Of a stretch of DNA of 64,000 bases, positions 59,547-64,000 are shown piece by piece; position 1 is the stretch's first letter; the number at the start of each line of letters is the position of its first letter. A program made the position numbers and the translations under genes. Origin of the DNA: an uncultured Verrucomicrobia subdivision 3 bacterium (GTDB lineage: Bacteria; Verrucomicrobiota; Verrucomicrobiia; Limisphaerales; UBA11358); contig CAIQKM010000119.1 of assembly GCA_903872345.1 (NCBI GenBank), forward strand, positions 36,460 to 100,459. Direction: 5' to 3'. The notes under the pieces were generated by a model. The model worked only from the letters and a program-made list of their open reading frames with translations, ran no database searches and was not told where the DNA came from.

Positions 59547-62510
59547 ATGAATATTACCGGTTTCGTCGCCCGCCTGCACGCGGTTGCCCTGCTCCTCCTC
59601 ATCCCGCTGACCGGATCGGCCGCCAGCCTGACGGTGGATTTCAGCAACCCGCCCGCCTCCGATGCCTGGCTGCTCGCCAATGCCCAAAGCGCCGTCCCGC
59701 TCCTCATCGAAACCAACAACCCGCCCGCCGTCCTCCGCGCCGCCAACGATCTCGCCCAGGACATCGCCCGCGTTACTGGCAAAACGCCCGCCATCGAAAA
59801 CAACCCCGGCGCCACCAATAACAATCTCGTCATCATCGGCACCCTCGGTCAAAGCCCGTTGCTCGACCAACTCGTCGCCGCCGGCAAACTCGCCACCAAC
59901 AGCCTCACCGGCCAATGGGAAAGTTACGCGCTCCAACTCGTGGACCATCCCCTGCCCGGCGTGAACCGCGCCCTCGTCATTGCCGGGAGCGACCGGCGCG
60001 GCACCATCTTCGGCATCTACGATCTCTCCGCCCGCATCGGCGTCTCGCCCTGGTATTGGTGGGCCGATGTTCCCGTTACCCATCGCGACTCCGTGGCCCT
60101 GCGCGGCGATCAGTTTCAGCAAGGCCCGCCCGCCGTAAAATATCGCGGCATCTTCCTCAACGACGAAGACTGGGGCCTCCGCCCCTGGGCCGCCAAAACC
60201 CTCGAACCCGAAAACGGCAACATCGGTCCCAAAACCTACGCGCATCTGTTTGAACTCCTCCTGCGGCTCCACGCCAATTATCTCTGGCCCGCCATGCACC
60301 CGGGCACGCTTGCCTTCAACCATTTTCCCGCAAACAAAAAAATCGCCGACGCCTATGGCATTGTCATGGGCTCCTCCCATTGCGAACAAATGCTCTGCGA
60401 CAACGTCAGCGAATGGGATGAGAAAAAATATGGCGAGTACAACTACGTTACCAACCCTTCCGGCGTCCTGAAATACTGGGGCCAGCGCGTCCACGACAAC
60501 GGCGCGTATGAAAACATTTACACCGTCGGCATGCGCGGCATTCATGATGGCGGCATGCCCGGCGGCGGCACCACGCGGGAAAAAGCCGCCCGCCTTCACG
60601 ACATCATCACCCACCAGCGCGAACTCCTGGCGCAAAGCGTAAATCCGGACGTCGCCCGCGTGCCGCAAATTTTTTGCCCTTACAAGGAAGTGCTCGAACT
60701 CTACCGGCTCGCGCCCAATATTCCAGATGACATCACCCTCGTCTGGCCGGATGATAACTACGGCTACGTCCGCCAGTTCTCCAGTCCCGCCGAACGCGCC
60801 CGCTCCGGCGGCGGCGGCGTTTATTATCACATCTCCTATTGGGGCGCGCCCTACGATTATCTCTGGCTCGACACCACCGCCCCCGCCCTCATCGCCGAGG
60901 AAATGACCAAGGCCTACGCCTACGGTGCTAATCGCGTCTGGGTCCTCAACGTCGGCGACCTCAAGCCCGGCGAAATCGGCGCCGAATTTTTCCTCAACCT
61001 CGGCTGGAATCCTTCCGCCTGGAACGGTGCCAACACCGATGAAATGCTCACGCGCCAATTTACCCGCGACTTCGGCCCCGAGCTCGCTTCCGAAATGGTT
61101 TCCATCCTCGATGAATATTACCGGCTGAATTTTTTGCGCAAGCCCGAGCACATGGGCAATGATCCCAAGAACCGTTTCCTCAAGCAGTCACCCTTCTCAT
61201 CGACCTTGAATGGTGATGAAACCCTCCGCCGCGTTATCGCCTGGCGCACCTTGGTGAATCGCGTGGCCGCCTTGCTTCCCCACGTGCCTGCCCCCGCCCG
61301 CGACGCCTTTTTTGAATTCATCGGCTACCCCGTCCGCTCCGCCTGCGCTGCCAACGTAAAAGCGCTCGCCATCGCCAATTTTGCTGCCGCCAATGCCCAG
61401 GGCCGCATCATCAATTCCGAATGGAGCCAAATGGCCGGTCAAGCCCAAGCGAAAATTGACGCGCTCACCAAGACGTACAACGAGTCGCTCGCCGGCGGCA
61501 AATGGCGCGGCATGATGTCCGCCCAACCCCGCAAGCTGGCCACCTTCAATCCGCCGTCACTGCCACCGCCGCCGGATTATCCATGGTGCCCCGCGCGCCT
61601 CGGCGTGGTCGTCGAAGGCACGCCCACCGCGCACTTCGCCAGCGACACCAATACCCCCTGCCCCACCCTGCCAGAATTCACCTACCCGCTGTCGCCCACC
61701 GCCTTCGTGGATGTCTTCAACGCCGGCACCGCCCCGATGAAATGGACCGTCGCCAGCGATGAACCCTGGATTCAGTTCACCCCCGCCAGCGGCACCGCCG
61801 ATGCCCGCGTGCAAGTCACCATTGATTGGGCGCACGCCCCGCAAACCGGTGAAGCCCATGGCACCCTCCACATCTTCACTCCCGGACAGAACCATCGCAT
61901 TCCCGTGAATATTTTCCACGCCGCCCCCGCCGATATCGTGGCCAATACGGATTTCATGGAATCCGCCAACCGCGTCATCATCCAGGCCACCCACGTCAGC
62001 CAAGCCATTCCCGGCAGCGATGCCCAATGGCGCGCCATCCCCGGACTCGGCTATAACGGCGCCGCCATGAGCGTCTTCCCCGTCACCACCGCCGTCCGCA
62101 CCGAACCCGCCAAAATCATTGCCGAATCGCCCTGCCTCACCTATCGCCTCTGGCTCCGCCACCCCGGCGACTGGTCGGTCACCCTGCGCACGCTCCCCAC
62201 GTTCTCCGTCGAAACCGGCAAGCCCCAGCGCTACGCCATCGCCTTCGACGACGCCTTGCCGCAAATCATCGCCCTCCCCGCCAGCCTCAGCGAAACCGAT
62301 CCCACCTGGCAGGAAAACGTCCTCCGAAACGCCGCCCTCACCACCAGCCACCATAACATCGCCCAACCCGGCGCCCACACCCTGAAAATCTGGATGGTCG
62401 ATCCCGGCCTCGTCCTCGACGCCATCGCCGCCGAAAACCACCCCGCCCAGCCCCTCGGCTACGCCTGGCCCGACGAAACGCGCATTGCCATTACGACGGC
62501 CGCGAAGTAA
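59547..62510 (+). CDS. GH115 xylan alpha-1,2-glucuronidase-like enzyme
   Basis: 987 residues with a signal peptide (to about 26, GSAAS). GH115 enzymes remove (4-O-methyl-)glucuronic acid from xylan. Segments seen in order: the N-terminal domain with VIAGSDRRGTIFGIYDLSAR, IGVSPWYWWADVPV, the barrel start VKYRGIFLNDEDWGLRPWA, LRLHANYLWPAMH, GSSHCEQML, YTVGMRGIHDGGMPGG, WPDDNYGYVRQ, WVLNVGDLKPGE, and a C-terminal beta domain (about 840-985). Length is typical. Confidence 0.92.
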   Translation: MNITGFVARLHAVALLLLIPLTGSAASLTVDFSNPPASDAWLLANAQSAVPLLIETNNPPAVLRAANDLAQDIARVTGKTPAIENNPGATNNNLVIIGTLGQSPLLDQLVAAGKLATNSLTGQWESYALQLVDHPLPGVNRALVIAGSDRRGTIFGIYDLSARIGVSPWYWWADVPVTHRDSVALRGDQFQQGPPAVKYRGIFLNDEDWGLRPWAAKTLEPENGNIGPKTYAHLFELLLRLHANYLWPAMHPGTLAFNHFPANKKIADAYGIVMGSSHCEQMLCDNVSEWDEKKYGEYNYVTNPSGVLKYWGQRVHDNGAYENIYTVGMRGIHDGGMPGGGTTREKAARLHDIITHQRELLAQSVNPDVARVPQIFCPYKEVLELYRLAPNIPDDITLVWPDDNYGYVRQFSSPAERARSGGGGVYYHISYWGAPYDYLWLDTTAPALIAEEMTKAYAYGANRVWVLNVGDLKPGEIGAEFFLNLGWNPSAWNGANTDEMLTRQFTRDFGPELASEMVSILDEYYRLNFLRKPEHMGNDPKNRFLKQSPFSSTLNGDETLRRVIAWRTLVNRVAALLPHVPAPARDAFFEFIGYPVRSACAANVKALAIANFAAANAQGRIINSEWSQMAGQAQAKIDALTKTYNESLAGGKWRGMMSAQPRKLATFNPPSLPPPPDYPWCPARLGVVVEGTPTAHFASDTNTPCPTLPEFTYPLSPTAFVDVFNAGTAPMKWTVASDEPWIQFTPASGTADARVQVTIDWAHAPQTGEAHGTLHIFTPGQNHRIPVNIFHAAPADIVANTDFMESANRVIIQATHVSQAIPGSDAQWRAIPGLGYNGAAMSVFPVTTAVRTEPAKIIAESPCLTYRLWLRHPGDWSVTLRTLPTFSVETGKPQRYAIAFDDALPQIIALPASLSETDPTWQENVLRNAALTTSHHNIAQPGAHTLKIWMVDPGLVLDAIAAENHPAQPLGYAWPDETRIAITTAAK

Positions 62511-62511
62511 G

Positions 62512-62577
62512 CCCCCCATGTGGAGTGCGCAGGCATGACTGCGCTTTGGAACGGGAGACATGTCTCCCAGTTCCAAA
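62512..62577 (+). repeat. left REP element flanking the RAYT gene
   Basis: Contains a 33-base stretch (62520-62552, beginning GTGGAGTGCGCAGGCATG) that recurs inverted and without mismatch at 63236-63268, then the palindrome GGGAGACATGTCTCCC (62553-62568). Confidence 0.88.
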
Positions 62578-62637
62578 AACCCTCGCATGTAAATAGCAAC
62601 TTGCCATACAACCACTTCCGATGAAATAATTGCCGCC

Positions 62638-63165
62638 ATGAATTGGCCGCATGCGCCCAAACACTGGTTGTTTGAACCGGGCATCTACATAGTCACCACG
62701 GGCACTTACAACAAACGCCCCCATCTGAATACACCCGACCGACGGGACTTTTTCACCGACGCATTGTTCGCCTACGCCGAGGAATTCGGATGGTCGCTGA
62801 AGGCCTGGGCCGTCCTGGCCAATCACTATCACTTCATTGCCGCTTCACCCACCAACCCGAAAAACCTCGGCAAATTTCTCGGCAAGCTGCATATGAAAAC
62901 CGCGCAAGCCCTCAATGAAGAAGACTCCACCCCCGCGCGCAAAGTCTGGTTTCAGTATTGGGACAGCCATATCACCTTCGAAAAATCCTATCTGGCCCGC
63001 TTGCATTATGTCCATTGCAACCCCGCCAAACACGGCGTCATAGATCTGGCGGAAAACTACCGCTGGTGTTCCGCCTCCTGGTTTACCCGCAGTGCCACAC
63101 CTGCCTTTGTGCAAACCGTAAAAAGCTTCAAAACCGATCAACTCGATATCCCCGACGATTACTAA
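62638..63165 (+). CDS. REP-associated tyrosine transposase (RAYT, Y1/TnpA_REP family)
   Basis: 175 residues, normal length. A single-strand DNA transposase-like HUH enzyme: the metal-binding H-Y-H is at 63-65 (VLANHYHFIAASP), followed by KFLGKLHMKTAQALN, and the likely catalytic Tyr is in SYLARLHYVHCNPAKHG. RAYT proteins mobilise or process REP palindromes. It is flanked on both sides by such elements, supporting activity in this genome. Confidence 0.92.
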   Translation: MNWPHAPKHWLFEPGIYIVTTGTYNKRPHLNTPDRRDFFTDALFAYAEEFGWSLKAWAVLANHYHFIAASPTNPKNLGKFLGKLHMKTAQALNEEDSTPARKVWFQYWDSHITFEKSYLARLHYVHCNPAKHGVIDLAENYRWCSASWFTRSATPAFVQTVKSFKTDQLDIPDDY

Positions 63166-63176
63166 AAGAACCACTG

Positions 63177-63268
63177 CCCCCCATGTGGAGTGCGGCGACA
63201 TGTCGCCGCTTTTAAACTGGGAGACATGTCTCCCAGTTCCAAAGCGCAGTCATGCCTGCGCACTCCAC
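63177..63268 (-). repeat. right REP element flanking the RAYT gene
   Basis: It starts like the left element (CCCCCCATGTGGAGTGC), has a second palindrome (GCGGCGACATGTCGCCGC), then GGGAGACATGTCTCCC (63219-63234) and the inverted 33-base copy (63236-63268). It is thus a compound palindrome of two REP types. Confidence 0.88.
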
Positions 63269-63293
63269 AGATGAGTGCCCAATTACAATCTGC

Positions 63294-63725
63294 TCAGACT
63301 GCATGGCCTTGAATTCCATGCTGCAAAATAAAATCGGGCGTGCAAACATCCAGCTTGGCAGCCGCGTCCTCAAGCTGACGGTGCAACGAATCTCGGAGTG
63401 AGCAAAACGGCTGCGCCTCAAAAACTCGTGTTTCATAATGCCGGTGCGCCTTCCGGTCGAAAGCGGTGATATAAAGTGTGCAAGGCAACTCCTGATAAAA
63501 ACCACGCTTCAATCGCTCCGGCATCTCCAAAGCAATAATCAAACCAATCTCTTGAACGCCCGGCGCCGCGTCCCGCCGCAACCATCGCCGTGGAACGTTG
63601 TACGACCCATCGTATGAACGATGCAGAGAAAATCCATGAGCCAGACCAAATTCTTCCAGAATCGGATGAAGTTCTGTCAGTGCATCATCAATCTCCGCCA
63701 GTTTCGGGTTGGTGTGTGGTGACAT
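63294..63725 (-). CDS. hypothetical protein
   Basis: 143 residues from the ATG at 63725 (MSPHTNPKLAEIDDALTELH); a longer reading from 63785 is possible. Soluble, with alternating helices and strands (FGLAHGFSLHRSYDGSYNVP, IGLIIALEMPERLKRGFYQE). No family recognised. The gap from 63726 to 63896 holds nothing identifiable apart from a possible insertion-sequence end near 63863-63880. Confidence 0.6.
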   Translation of the reverse strand: MSPHTNPKLAEIDDALTELHPILEEFGLAHGFSLHRSYDGSYNVPRRWLRRDAAPGVQEIGLIIALEMPERLKRGFYQELPCTLYITAFDRKAHRHYETRVFEAQPFCSLRDSLHRQLEDAAAKLDVCTPDFILQHGIQGHAV

Positions 63726-63896
63726 GGCGTGTGGCAGCCTAAACGGTAAAGCTGAGGCACCGCCAACTCGCGGCGTGAACTGCAACAGCGGAATTGCCTG
63801 CGCGGACGGTTCGGGGCTTTACGGCAATTATGTTAGGCCTCATCGTCATCATTTTTTGTCTTAGAGTGCGTCTGAAAAATCATGAATGCTGAGGGA

Positions 63897-64000
63897 TCAA
63901 GCCAGACGGCGGAGTTGGATTCGGATCATTGCGATATAGATCCAAGCCTCGGCACTGGCCTCGGTGGTTTCATAATCACGCACCAGCCGCCGCTGGCGCA
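63897..64000 (-). pseudogene. 3' end of an IS5-type transposase (continues beyond the window)
   Basis: The last 34 codons read RQRRLVRDYETTEASAEAWI then YIAMIRIQLRRLA and stop at 63897. This is the typical end of IS5/IS4-family DDE transposases (R-D-Y-E ... A-x-I-x-I-A-M-I-R-x-x-L-R-R-L). The rest is outside the window, so whether the gene is intact cannot be told. GAGTGCGTCTGAAAAAT just beyond may be the insertion sequence end. Confidence 0.8.

Noticed and set aside
59535..61151. 538-codon open frame on the minus strand
   Set aside because: It is antisense to the GH115 gene; composition and lack of motifs mark it as a shadow.
1..64000. tRNA, rRNA, riboswitch and CRISPR signals
   Set aside because: None was recognised by eye on either strand. 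A covariance-model scan would be needed to exclude small RNA genes.

Overview
The window looks like chromosomal DNA of a GC-rich, polysaccharide-degrading member of the Verrucomicrobiota (closest in style to the Pedosphaera/Limisphaerales group). This is inferred from gene content: carbohydrate-active enzymes (GH29, PL4, GH20, GH115), a secreted enzyme carrying autotransporter-associated beta-strand repeats, DUF2934 and DUF1573 proteins, and REP-type mobile elements. No rRNA, tRNA or CRISPR array was recognised. Most of the DNA is coding, and genes are packed into long operons with many 4-base ATGA stop/start overlaps.

Region 1 (1-7.5 kb): the 3' part of an alpha-L-fucosidase gene interrupted by one in-frame amber codon, a 1762-residue secreted rhamnogalacturonan-lyase-like protein, and a decayed partial copy of the LysR gene found intact at 49.2 kb.

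Region 2 (7.5-30.7 kb): an envelope/stress region. An eleven-gene minus-strand operon (12.6 to 7.5 kb) encodes a CBM48 protein, YqjD/YqjE/YqjK-like membrane proteins, a lipoprotein, a PRC-barrel protein, DUF2934 proteins, a Dps ferritin and a transglutaminase-like protein. It is followed by a second lipoprotein, a DUF1573/rhodanese/MauE operon, a 2473-residue Cys-rich repeat protein, an MlaA-alpha/beta-hydrolase fusion, a two-component operon (pseudokinase, kinase, secreted protein, NarL-type regulator) and four plus-strand envelope or stress genes. At least seven transcription units here carry the same palindrome (TGGGGT-N4-ACCCCA, half sites sometimes degenerate). In most a possible -10 box starts exactly 21 bases after the palindrome. 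This is the strongest candidate for an undescribed system: a local regulon probably driven by the NarL-type regulator encoded inside it. Two of its promoters sit so close to the start codon that their mRNAs should be leaderless.

Region 3 (31-50.1 kb): a nitrate-assimilation and molybdenum-cofactor superoperon on the minus strand. It runs from a NasS-like cytoplasmic nitrate-binding protein through an NrtABCD-type ABC transporter (permease frameshifted), an outer-membrane channel, a diflavin reductase, a NirA-type nitrite reductase and a nitrate reductase, to MOSC, MobA, TSUP, MoaD, MoaE-MoeA fusion, MoaC, MogA and MoaA. A divergent LysR regulator flanks it. The path is nitrate entry, reduction to nitrite and then ammonium, with the bis-MGD cofactor made by the same transcript.

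Region 4 (50.2-64 kb): a GH20 hexosaminidase, small membrane proteins and an isolated MshEN-type domain, a nested-palindrome repeat, lpxI, a nine-heme cytochrome c fused to a cytochrome b, a small cytochrome c, an M13 metallopeptidase, a GH115 alpha-glucuronidase, a REP-associated tyrosine transposase flanked by 33-base perfect inverted repeats, and the 3' end of an IS5-type transposase running off the window.
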